Positions 1 to 6,024 of a stretch of DNA of 7,744 nt are shown in pieces. Origin of the DNA: Myxococcales bacterium (lineage in GTDB: Bacteria > Myxococcota_A > Polyangia > Nannocystales > Nannocystaceae); the NCBI GenBank assembly GCA_020431135.1, contig JAGQIT010000555.1, positions 1 through 7,744 on the forward strand, in the 5' to 3' direction. The position numbers were made by a program, and so were the translations under genes. Every line of letters begins with the position of its first letter. Position 1 is the first letter of the stretch. Below the pieces are notes generated by a model that saw nothing but the letters and a program-made list of their open reading frames with translations, had not been told where the DNA came from and made no database searches.

Positions 1-3000
1 CGTGTCGCAAGCCCGCGTGCCGCCGCCGCGGGTCCCGGCGCGCGCGTGGGCGCAGGCGTGACCGCCCTGGGATCCGCCCTCATCGCCTCCGGCGAGGCGG
101 CCGCGAGGCCAGAATGCGACATGTCTTTTAGGACACCTGATGAGACGGCCGCCTCCCCGCGCTCGCGCGCCGCCTCCGTGACCTGCCCGCGATCCCGCCT
201 CCGCCTCGCGCCCCGCTCCCCGCCCTCAGAGCGACGGCCGACGGTCGTCCAGGCAGCGGTCGCGGCGCTGTCGAAGGCGGCCTGTTTCGCGTCGGCTTCG
301 TCCTCGACCGGGGGGCTCGCTGCGCCGCGATCCTCCGGCGCCTCCCCGGCCTCGTACGGCCGCGTCGGTCGCTCGCTGCGCTCGACCGCCGCGTCCGCCT
401 CGGCCCCCGTCGTCACCTCCGCCTCGCCGCTGACGCGCTTGTACGGTCGGGTCGGCCAGGTCTCAGCGCCACCTCGCTCCGCCGGCGCCCCGTTCGAGGC
501 CTCGTCGAGCGGTCGAGTCGTCCGCGTGTCGCTCCCGCGGGCGCTGGGCGCTCCTTGCTCCCTCGCCTCCGGCTCGTCGAGCGGGGCGACCGGGACAACC
601 GGAGCGAGGGGATCCTTGCGGCGCTGCGGCAGGGTCATCGCGCGCGCGCGCGGCGAGGCGACAGACGGGCGTCGCTCGGGCTTGGCGGGCGCCTTCGCCT
701 CGACGTTGACCTCGACCGGCGGAGGCGTCTCCGTCCGCACCAACCCCGCCGCGGCGCCTCCGCGCGTCACCCCCGGGAGCTCACGGCGCGGCGGCGGCGG
801 CTCAGCGGCCTTCGCACGGACCGCAGAGGATCGATCGACGACCGCCCGCTGGCGCCCCCGCGCCTCCGGATCGACCGGCGGCAGCGGCGTCAGCTCCTCG
901 GGGCCTTCGCTCTTGAGGATGATCGGCCGCGTGTCGCGGTTGCGCCGCGGCGGCATCTCCGGGAGCTCAAGCCGTCGCCGACGTCGCCCCGACATCGGCG
1001 TGACCTGGGTCTGCTCCGCCGCCTTCGCGGGGGCGGGTTCAGGGCGCTGTGTCGCCGCGGGACGTCGCGGGCGTCGACGCTGCCGCGCGAAGGGGCCGCG
1101 GTCGACCTCGACGTCGGGGAGCTTGCGCTCCGCGGGCGACATCGTCGACGGGAGGATCGGTCGCGTGTCGCGGCTCGTTCGCGCGGGCCGGCGCTCGACC
1201 GCGCGAGGCGGCGGCGGCGGTGGCGTCTTCGGAGCGGGTGGCGGTGGCGGTGGCGGCGACGTCGTCCGCTTCGCCGCGTCGTCGAGCTCATCGTCACGCG
1301 GCTCCGAGCGCGTCGGCGGGATGAAGGGGCGGGTGTCTCGCAGCGTCCGGCGGCGCCGCGGCACGTCGTCCGTCGGCGCTCGCACGACCGGCGTCGGCGT
1401 CGGCGTCGGCGTCGACACCTGCACGGTCGGCGTCGGCGTCGGTGACATCGCCATCGCTGGGTGTTCGAACGGCGCAGTCTCGGTCCGTTCGCGGCTCTCG
1501 ACGCCCTCGGCCGTGCCGGAGCTGACGGTGTCTTCTGACACTCCGGGCGCCGCCGCCTCGGGCCGCCGCTCCGCAACAGGAGCGTCTTCGTCGCTCTCTG
1601 CCGTCGACGCTGCAGCCGCGGACGTGCCCGCCCCCGGCGCCGCGTCTTCAGGCCGCTCCTCGGCGACCGCCTTCGCGTGCCCCGTCGTCTTCGCCGTCGC
1701 CTCGGCATCGAGCCGCGCCCTTCGCTGGCGCGCGACAGCCTCGGCGAGCTTCCTCCGGATGTCGTCACGCGCGCGCGCCGAGGTGACGACCGTGTCCTCC
1801 GTACGAGTCGCGTGGGACGCCTCCTCTGCGTCCCCCGGCGCCGCATCTTCGGGCCTAGAAGGAGCCACGGTGTGCTCCTCCGCGACCCCCTGCGATGCGG
1901 TCTCCCGAACCCCTGACGCAGGCCTCGTCGCTGCGCTCACAGGCGCAGCGCCCTCGCTCGCCTCCCGAGACGCCTCTGCGTCCGCGACCTCCTGCGCCGC
2001 GCCGGAGTCCGACGGCTCATCGACCGGCGTCTCCTCCCCGGGCTCCGTGATGACGGCCGCCTCCGCCGAGGACGCAGCTCGCCCCTCAAGCGCCCGGAGG
2101 TCAATGGACGTCTCGTCCCCCGCCCTGCGCCCGTCGGCGACCGCCTCGGGCGTGTCGTCGCCCGCGGACTCGAGCGCGTCCGCCGACTCGCGCTCTACCG
2201 ACGCATCACGGCCGCCTGGACGCTCGTGCGCCTCTGAGTCCTCGTCGATCTCGTCGACGCCCTCCTCGCCGACCTCCCCCTGTTCTCGCAGATCGTCCGC
2301 GGCGTCGTCGACCACCTCGTGATCCCCAGACGCCGCGACGCCCCCGCTACCGATCGCCCCCCTCGCCTCGCCCCAAGAACCTGTCTCTTCAAGCAGATTT
2401 TCCGCGCGATGGGATGACGACGCCGCCCTCCCCAGGGCAGCCGCCTCCGCCTCCGAGCTCGATGGTTCCCCGACGCCGGCCCGGTCTCCGTCCTCTGGCC
2501 CCTCGTGCGCGACCTTGACCGCGACGTCCGCGGGCGCCGTCGCGCGCTTCGCCGGCGCACCCCGCCAGAAGAGCGCGAGGTAGTCCGCAGAGGCGCTGTG
2601 TCGGGCCTCCGGCGCAGGCGGGCGACCCTGCCCCAGCTCCGAAGAAGCCGCTTCCAGCGTCTCCGCGGCCGCCTGCGCCTCGCTCTCCTCTTGGACCTCG
2701 TCGGCGGCCTGAGTCCCTGCGTCCGCTTCGAGCGCCTCGTCTGCGTCCGCGGCCTCCGCTGCGCCGTCGATCTCCTCTCGAGCGTCAGCCTCGGTCTCTC
2801 CACCGGCCTCGCCCTCCGCAGTGCCTGACGACGCCTCCACGGCGCCGCGCCCCTCCGAAGCCCCCGCCTCCTCCGCGACCTCGCCCCCCGCCGCGGCATC
2901 GACCTGCGCCGCGCGCTCTTCCTCGGCGCTCTCCTCCGCGACTGCGACTGCGGCTTCCACCGCTGCTTCTGCTACCGCCGCGACTCTCTCCGCGTCGCCA

Positions 3001-4688
3001 TCCTCCGCCGTGACCTCAACTTCCGCCGCGACCGCTGCTTCCGCGGTGACCGCTGCTTCCTTTGTGACCGCGGCTTTCACCGCGACTACAGCTCTCGCCG
3101 CGTCGTCCGACGCCTCCGCGGCGACCCCCCCGATCTCCGCGTCGTCATCCCCCGCCGCGCGCTCTGTCTCCGCCGCGCCTCCTGTCTCCGCCGCGCCTTC
3201 CGCGTCCGCTACGCCTTCTGTCTCCGCTACGCCTTCTGTCTCCGACGCAACCTCGGCATCCACTGCATCCGCCGCATCTCCATCGTTCGCCGCGACCTCG
3301 GGCGCCTCCGCGTCTTCCCGAGCCGACCGGTCCTCAGAACCCTCCGCCTCCGCCTCCGCAAGAGGCTCCGCGACCGCCGCGACCTCGTTGACCGCGACCG
3401 ACTCCGGAGCGACCGTAGGCTCCGGTCCCCTCGCAGCTTCCACCTCCCGCGCAACCTGAGCGTCGCCCGCCTCCGACTCGCCGCCGCGTCGCTCGAGCGC
3501 CGCCGCCGTCCCCTCCGCGCCGAGCTCGTCCGCGTCCGCGTCCGTCGGACCGCCGAAGAACCCGCGGATCCAAGCGCTCGCCGAGTCCGCCGCCGCATGG
3601 CTCGCGAACTCCCGGCTGCGCACGATCTCGCGCCCGTTGCCCGCGAGGATCACGAAGTGCCTGCCGTCGTCCGCGGGGCGGAAGCGATCCGGATCAACAG
3701 CGACGCGCGCGAGCGCATCGACCCCGCGGTCGCGCGAGCGGGCGGACTTGTAGCCGTGGCTGAAGAGCAACGCCTCGCCCGAAGCGTCGTTGACGTGGAA
3801 GTAGTGCTCGCCGCTGTCGACGGAGAAGCGCTCGACGCCGACCTCCCCTGATCGCGAGCGTCGACTGAGGTCATAGCCACCGCGACGGCTCCGCCCCTTC
3901 GCCGTCGTCCCCGCCTTCTCTGCGCTCGACGACGTCGACTCAGCCAGCGCCGGACCGCCGCTCACCTTCGCCTCCACGGCCCAATCCATGAGCCAGGCGA
4001 TCGCCGCCTCGCGCTCCGCGCTGCCGTCGAACCACCGGCTGCGGGCGATCTCAGCGCCGTTTCGCGCCTTGACGACGAAGAACACGCCGCCGCTGTCCTC
4101 CCGCCGCTCGATCCGCCGGACATCGACCGCAGCGCGGAGGAGCGAGCGCACCTGCTTGTCGCGCGGGTACCGGGTCGCGAACCCGCGGAGGAAGACGAGC
4201 GCGCGGCCGTCGCTGTCGTTGACATGCGCCGTCTGCTGGCCGTCGCTCGCGCGCTCGACGAGCTCGACGCCGGAACGCCCAGAGCGCGAGCGCTGCCGGA
4301 GATCATACTCCCCGGTGTCCGCGTCGCCCTCGCTCTTGTCGCCCTCCTCGCCCTCCTCGCCTGCCAGCCCCTCGATCCGCACCGACGACGCGTCCGCCCC
4401 CCAACGGCGCATCGCCGTCAGCCTGGCGTCGACCGCCGCGAGGCTCGACAGCGGCGCGCTCGCGGCGATGACCTCGCCGTCATCGCCGACGATCGACACC
4501 CGGTACTCATCGCCCTCGGCGGCGAGCGACGAGCTCCCCTGGCGGAGACCCGCGAGCAGCCCGTCGACCGCCCGCATGACCGACTCGCGATCCGCGAACG
4601 AGCCGCTCGTGAGGCCCACCTCTCCGTCGTCGAGAATGAGCTGAAACGCGAACGCGTCGCGTGCCGCCTGGACGATGCGAATATGCAC
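1..4688 (-). CDS. Giant YegP/DUF1508-repeat protein with acidic low-complexity and Pro/Arg-rich regions (3' end outside window)
   Basis: The frame runs from GTG 4688 to the left edge, 1562 codons without a stop; an in-frame TGA lies 13 codons upstream, and GTG with GGAG 9 nt before it is the first usable start. Residues 13-45 and 60-94 look like degenerate DUF1508 half-repeats (FQLILDDGEVGLTSGSF; YRVSIVGDDGEVIAAS). Residues 128-236 and 272-377 are two clear copies of a module: YDL..RSRSG, a HVND..G.AL.F segment, a K/RxxRD stretch, then VKARNGAEIARSRWF or ILAGNGREIVRSREF, the YegP signature. Residues 384-1060 are Ala/Glu/Asp-rich and acidic; 1080-1420 are Pro/Arg-rich with a PT run, two polyproline runs and six TRP-hydrophobic motifs. 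No signal peptide or membrane segment is seen. DUF1508 has no settled function. The family call for residues 1-380 is fairly secure; the rest is probably disordered. The last ~80 visible residues are the least certain. Confidence 0.82.
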   Translation of the reverse strand, partial: MHIRIVQAARDAFAFQLILDDGEVGLTSGSFADRESVMRAVDGLLAGLRQGSSSLAAEGDEYRVSIVGDDGEVIAASAPLSSLAAVDARLTAMRRWGADASSVRIEGLAGEEGEEGDKSEGDADTGEYDLRQRSRSGRSGVELVERASDGQQTAHVNDSDGRALVFLRGFATRYPRDKQVRSLLRAAVDVRRIERREDSGGVFFVVKARNGAEIARSRWFDGSAEREAAIAWLMDWAVEAKVSGGPALAESTSSSAEKAGTTAKGRSRRGGYDLSRRSRSGEVGVERFSVDSGEHYFHVNDASGEALLFSHGYKSARSRDRGVDALARVAVDPDRFRPADDGRHFVILAGNGREIVRSREFASHAAADSASAWIRGFFGGPTDADADELGAEGTAAALERRGGESEAGDAQVAREVEAARGPEPTVAPESVAVNEVAAVAEPLAEAEAEGSEDRSAREDAEAPEVAANDGDAADAVDAEVASETEGVAETEGVADAEGAAETGGAAETERAAGDDDAEIGGVAAEASDDAARAVVAVKAAVTKEAAVTAEAAVAAEVEVTAEDGDAERVAAVAEAAVEAAVAVAEESAEEERAAQVDAAAGGEVAEEAGASEGRGAVEASSGTAEGEAGGETEADAREEIDGAAEAADADEALEADAGTQAADEVQEESEAQAAAETLEAASSELGQGRPPAPEARHSASADYLALFWRGAPAKRATAPADVAVKVAHEGPEDGDRAGVGEPSSSEAEAAALGRAASSSHRAENLLEETGSWGEARGAIGSGGVAASGDHEVVDDAADDLREQGEVGEEGVDEIDEDSEAHERPGGRDASVERESADALESAGDDTPEAVADGRRAGDETSIDLRALEGRAASSAEAAVITEPGEETPVDEPSDSGAAQEVADAEASREASEGAAPVSAATRPASGVRETASQGVAEEHTVAPSRPEDAAPGDAEEASHATRTEDTVVTSARARDDIRRKLAEAVARQRRARLDAEATAKTTGHAKAVAEERPEDAAPGAGTSAAAASTAESDEDAPVAERRPEAAAPGVSEDTVSSGTAEGVESRERTETAPFEHPAMAMSPTPTPTVQVSTPTPTPTPVVRAPTDDVPRRRRTLRDTRPFIPPTRSEPRDDELDDAAKRTTSPPPPPPPAPKTPPPPPPRAVERRPARTSRDTRPILPSTMSPAERKLPDVEVDRGPFARQRRRPRRPAATQRPEPAPAKAAEQTQVTPMSGRRRRRLELPEMPPRRNRDTRPIILKSEGPEELTPLPPVDPEARGRQRAVVDRSSAVRAKAAEPPPPRRELPGVTRGGAAAGLVRTETPPPVEVNVEAKAPAKPERRPSVASPRARAMTLPQRRKDPLAPVVPVAPLDEPEAREQGAPSARGSDTRTTRPLDEASNGAPAERGGAETWPTRPYKRVSGEAEVTTGAEADAAVERSERPTRPYEAGEAPEDRGAASPPVEDEADAKQAAFDSAATAAWTTVGRRSEGGERGARRRRDRGQVTEAARERGEAAVSSGVLKDMSHSGLAAASPEAMRADPRAVTPAPTRAPGPAAAARGLAT
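122..135. promoter_or_regulatory. Second copy of the TGTCYYAAAAGACA-type dyad, inside the giant reading frame
   Basis: Plus strand TGTCTTTTAGGACA, i.e. TGTCCTAAAAGACA on the minus strand, one base different from the copy at 5166-5179. Here it falls within the open frame (coding VLKDM), in a locally AT-rich spot amid very GC-rich DNA. Either it is a site embedded in coding sequence or the real gene ends near here through a frameshift I cannot detect. Confidence 0.35.
354..1340 (-). repeat. Six dispersed TRP-hydrophobic motifs in the Pro/Arg-rich tail
   Basis: Copies on the minus strand: RDTRPF (1323-1340), RDTRPIL (1152-1172), RDTRPII (918-938), SDTRTTRPL (507-533), TWPTRPY (441-461) and PTRPY (354-368). 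The first three share R-D-T-R-P plus a hydrophobic residue and are preceded by Arg-rich sequence. Spacing is irregular, about 70-390 nt, and the flanks are unrelated, so these are peptide motifs kept by selection or copied long ago, not a DNA array. Confidence 0.65.
1389..1439 (-). repeat. CGGCGT hexanucleotide repeats coding for Thr-Pro runs
   Basis: CGGCGT occurs four times in a row at 1389-1412 and twice at 1428-1439, encoding TPTPTPTP and PTPT around a VQVS break (residues about 1084-1101). Thr-Pro runs make extended linkers. They mark the switch from the acidic Ala/Glu segment to the basic Pro/Arg segment. Confidence 0.7.
3025..3060 (-). repeat. Two 18-bp tandem units coding for EAAVTA / EAAVAA
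   Basis: ACCGCTGCTTCC occurs exactly at 3031-3042 and 3049-3060, an 18-bp period, with a drifted relative near 2959-2969. The translation alternates EAAVTA and EAAVAA. It continues the hexapeptide periodicity of 3153-3242 in the same acidic linker. Confidence 0.6.
3153..3242 (-). repeat. Five tandem 18-bp units coding for ETEGVA-like hexapeptides
   Basis: Within the acidic region, residues 483-512 read ETEGVA-type hexamers: (S)ETEGVA, ETEGVA, DAEGAA, ETGGAA, ETERAA. On the plus strand the unit is close to CTTCTGTCTCCGCTACGC. The first two units are nearly identical and the others have drifted, the pattern of unit gain by slippage. A 36-nt pair of the same 18-bp period follows at 3025-3060. 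Confidence 0.7.
3558..3875 (-). repeat. YegP-type module B (residues 272-377 of the giant protein)
   Basis: Second copy: YDLSRRSRSG, GVER, HYFHVNDASGEALLF, a GYKSARSRDRGV stretch, AVDPDRFRPADDG, then FVILAGNGREIVRSREF and a helix ending WIRGF. This copy is nearer the family pattern than module A (intact HYFH and GYKS). A 35-residue Ser/Gly/Lys-rich linker separates the two modules. Confidence 0.75.
3981..4307 (-). repeat. YegP-type module A (residues 128-236 of the giant protein)
   Basis: First copy of a ~108-residue module. Order of landmarks: YDLRQRSRSG, GVEL, HVNDSDGRALVF, YPRDKQVRSLLRAAVDVRRI, then FFVVKARNGAEIARSRWF and a helix ending WLMDW. The N-G-x-E-I-x-R-S-R core is the DUF1508 half-repeat signature. 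It aligns along its whole length with module B at 3558-3875, showing internal duplication. Confidence 0.75.
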
Positions 4689-4692
4689 AGCG

Positions 4693-4709
4693 CTGGGCTC
4701 CGAGCCTAG
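4693..4709. promoter_or_regulatory. 17-bp dyad overlapping the ribosome binding site of the giant gene
   Basis: CTGGGCTC (4693-4700), C, GAGCCTAG (4702-4709): 7 of 8 arm positions pair. On the minus strand it contains GGAG (4698-4701), the only good ribosome binding site for the GTG at 4688 (9-nt spacing). With a single unpaired base at its centre it suits a protein operator or an intermolecular duplex better than a tight hairpin. It abuts the dyad at 4710-4735. Confidence 0.4.
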
Positions 4710-4735
4710 GTGCTCGAAGAGTCAGACTCTAGCAC
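4710..4735. promoter_or_regulatory. Two-part dyad (GTGCT/AGCAC with AGAGT/ACTCT inside) before the giant gene
   Basis: Plus strand: GTGCT, cga, AGAGT, cag, ACTCT, AGCAC. The outer arms and the inner arms are each exact reverse complements, giving 10 paired bases with one 3-nt bulge and a 3-nt loop. It ends 22 nt before the GTG start and overlaps the weak -10 candidate. It could be an operator, or a hairpin in the 5' untranslated leader. Confidence 0.45.
4726..4734 (-). promoter_or_regulatory. Weak candidate extended -10 element for the giant gene
   Basis: TGC-TAGAGT on the minus strand resembles an extended -10 (TGN-TATAAT, 4 of 6 matches), about 38 nt before the GTG at 4688. No convincing -35 hexamer is seen 17 bp further up. 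It overlaps the dyad at 4710-4735, which would be a natural operator position. This is only a guess from sequence; the GC-rich host may use other sigma factors. Confidence 0.2.
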
Positions 4736-4782
4736 GGCGGCGTCGCTCCTATCGCCTGGGCCGGTCGCCCGTCGCTGCGCGT

Positions 4783-4802
4783 GGCCGCGCGCCAGCGCGG
4801 CC
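4783..4802. repeat. Perfect GC-only 8-bp hairpin with 4-nt loop
   Basis: GGCCGCGC (4783-4790), loop GCCA, GCGCGGCC (4795-4802). All eight pairs are G-C with a tight loop, giving one of the most stable short hairpins in the window. It sits about 95 bp before the GTG of the giant gene, so it would be in the 5' leader if transcription starts upstream, or it may be a factor-dependent stop element. Some such palindromes are expected by chance in this GC-rich sequence. Confidence 0.4.
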
Positions 4803-5031
4803 CTCTCGTGCGTCTACAAGTCGATCCGCGCGCGCTGGAGCGGAGCCGCGCGCGACGAAGGGCGCCGTCACGCCCCGTCCACGGCCCGCGCCTCGACGCG
4901 CGTCTCCGCCTACGCCTACGACCGCGCGCCGCGATCTCCCGCTCCCGTAGACGTCCGCCGATCCTGCGACGCGCCGCCATGACGAGCGCGTCCACGCGTC
5001 GTCCATCGCCGACGAGCGGGACACCTCGCTC

Positions 5032-5055
5032 GCGTCCTCACGAGACCGAGGACGC
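5032..5055. repeat. Perfect 8-bp inverted repeat (possible stem-loop)
   Basis: GCGTCCTC (5032-5039) and GAGGACGC (5048-5055) are exact reverse complements around an 8-nt loop. Lying about 140 bp after the Smr stop, it could help end or stabilise the operon transcript. No T-run follows on either strand, so it is not called as a terminator. Confidence 0.45.
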
Positions 5056-5165
5056 ACCGCACCCGAACTCAGCACACGTCGAGATCGCCAGCGCACGACG
5101 GCGAGTCTCCGCAGGACTCCGCGAGGCCAAGCCCCACCGGGCCGCACGCGAGACGACGCCGCGAC

Positions 5166-5179
5166 ATGTCCCAAAAGAC
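5166..5179. promoter_or_regulatory. 14-bp dyad TGTCCCAAAAGACA, candidate operator or terminator-like hairpin
   Basis: Plus strand TGTC-CCAAAA-GACA, 12 bp past the Smr stop codon. It is an inverted repeat with TGTC/GACA arms around an A-rich core, unusual in such GC-rich DNA. With one change it recurs at 122-135. Read on the minus strand as RNA it could form a 6-bp stem (including a G-U pair) around UUUUGG just after the operon end, but there is no U-tract after it, so an intrinsic terminator is a weak alternative. A protein binding site is the other reading. Confidence 0.35.
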
Positions 5180-5191
5180 ACGCAATAAAGT

Positions 5192-6010
5192 CTACCCGCC
5201 AGCACCGCCGAGCCCGTCGCCGTCAGGCGGGTGCAGCGTGACCATCGTCGCCCCCCAGCTCCCCTCACGATGACCGCCCAGGCGGAAGCTCGCGACCGCA
5301 GGGTGCTTCTCGAGGAGGCTATGGACCGTCCGCCGCAGGACGCCCTTCCCCTTGCCGTGGACGATCCGCAGCTCGAGGATCCGGCGCTCGCGGCAGACCT
5401 CGATGTACTCACGCACGAGCCGCCCGACCTCCTTCGGCGAGAAGTTGTGGAGGTCGAGCTCACCGTCGATCGCCAGCGGCGCGGCGCCCCCTGCGATCTC
5501 CCCCGAGGCCCCGGACCAGGGCGCCGAGACCAGCCCGCTCGGCCCCGCGTCCCGCAGCGAGCGCGGACGCGGACGTCCTTCGTTGGCCCGCTCTCGACGC
5601 TCGAGGCCCCCGCGCAGCCGCGCTCCGAGGCCGCGCAAGCCGAGGCCGCCGCGGCGCCCGTGGAGTCGCCAGCGACCCTCGACCCGCACCTCAAGCGAGC
5701 GCCGCAGCACCCCCTCCCCCGCCCGCTCCTCGACCACCCGCAGCTCGCCGAAGAGCGCGGCCGCGACGAAGTCGAGGGCCAGGGCGACGAGCTCCGACGC
5801 GTCCTCGTCGTCGCCGTCGACCCGCTCGATCCAGCCGGCGAACTCGAGCTCGACGCCGCAATCCTCAACACGAACCTGGACCGGCTCGGCGCCGCCGATC
5901 GTCCAGCGCCCGTCCCCGCAGGCCCGCGCCTCGCCACCTGCGGCGTCGGCGAGGAGCCCGGACAACCCCCGGCTCAACGCCTCGGCGAGCGACGAGCCCC
6001 CCATCGACAC
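5192..6010 (-). CDS. Smr-domain protein with an unrecognised N-terminal domain
   Basis: A 272-residue protein. The C-terminal ~90 residues are a Smr (small MutS-related) domain: LDLH at 185-188, IVHGKGKGVLR at 216-226, and the closing HREGSWGATMVTL at 247-259. Smr domains occur in MutS2 and as stand-alone proteins and act as endonucleases on DNA or RNA, with roles reported in recombination control and ribosome rescue. Residues about 25-135 form an ordered-looking domain (WTIGG, VELEFAGWIERVDG, ALDFVAAALFGELRVVEE, LEVRVEGRWRLHGRRGGL) that I do not recognise; an Arg/Gly/Pro-rich linker (about 130-175) joins the two. The start is ambiguous: GTG at 6010 has GAGGGG 5 nt upstream, ATG at 6004 has GAGG 5 nt upstream, and they differ by two residues. 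It lies 14 nt after pncA and is probably cotranscribed, though no direct link to NAD metabolism is visible. Its actual substrate is unknown. Confidence 0.85.
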   Translation of the reverse strand: MSMGGSSLAEALSRGLSGLLADAAGGEARACGDGRWTIGGAEPVQVRVEDCGVELEFAGWIERVDGDDEDASELVALALDFVAAALFGELRVVEERAGEGVLRRSLEVRVEGRWRLHGRRGGLGLRGLGARLRGGLERRERANEGRPRPRSLRDAGPSGLVSAPWSGASGEIAGGAAPLAIDGELDLHNFSPKEVGRLVREYIEVCRERRILELRIVHGKGKGVLRRTVHSLLEKHPAVASFRLGGHREGSWGATMVTLHPPDGDGLGGAGG

Positions 6011-6024
6011 CTCGACCCCTCGAC

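Larger units (their letters stand above)
4689..5191. other. Intergenic region of about 500 bp with several inverted repeats, no supported gene
   Basis: This stretch separates the Smr gene's stop from the start of the giant YegP-repeat gene. Open frames exist on both strands, but their translations are Arg-rich, mutually antisense and resemble no protein I know, as expected by chance at this GC content. I see no tRNA or other recognisable RNA. What it does hold is a run of inverted repeats (5166-5179, 5032-5055, 4783-4802, 4710-4735, 4693-4709), listed separately. It should contain the end of the NAD/Smr transcript and the promoter of the giant gene; a structured 5' leader or a small RNA is possible but unproven. 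Confidence 0.6.

Noticed and set aside
354..1340. CRISPR-like array suggested by repeated CGGCCGCGTGTCGCGG-type sequence
   Set aside because: Copies are too few, irregularly spaced and diverged at DNA level; they encode the conserved peptide RDTRP in one frame.
46..2322. 758-codon open frame on the plus strand, Ser/Ala/Arg/Gly-rich
   Set aside because: It is antisense to the giant minus-strand gene; its Ser/Ala repeats are complements of Glu/Ala and Pro codons, it has no recognisable domain, and it ends while the minus frame continues through the YegP repeats.
2821..3459. Plus-strand Ala/Ser/Thr-rich 212-codon frame resembling a mucin-like protein
   Set aside because: Antisense shadow of the acidic Ala/Glu linker; the periodicity is fully explained by the minus-strand hexapeptide repeats.
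5032..5055. Intrinsic terminator of the NAD/Smr operon
   Set aside because: The stem is perfect but no T-run follows on either strand; kept only as an inverted repeat.
4749..5188. Possible small genes in the intergenic gap (141 codons minus, 135 codons plus)
   Set aside because: Arg-rich, overlapping each other antisense, no family resemblance and no persuasive ribosome binding site.
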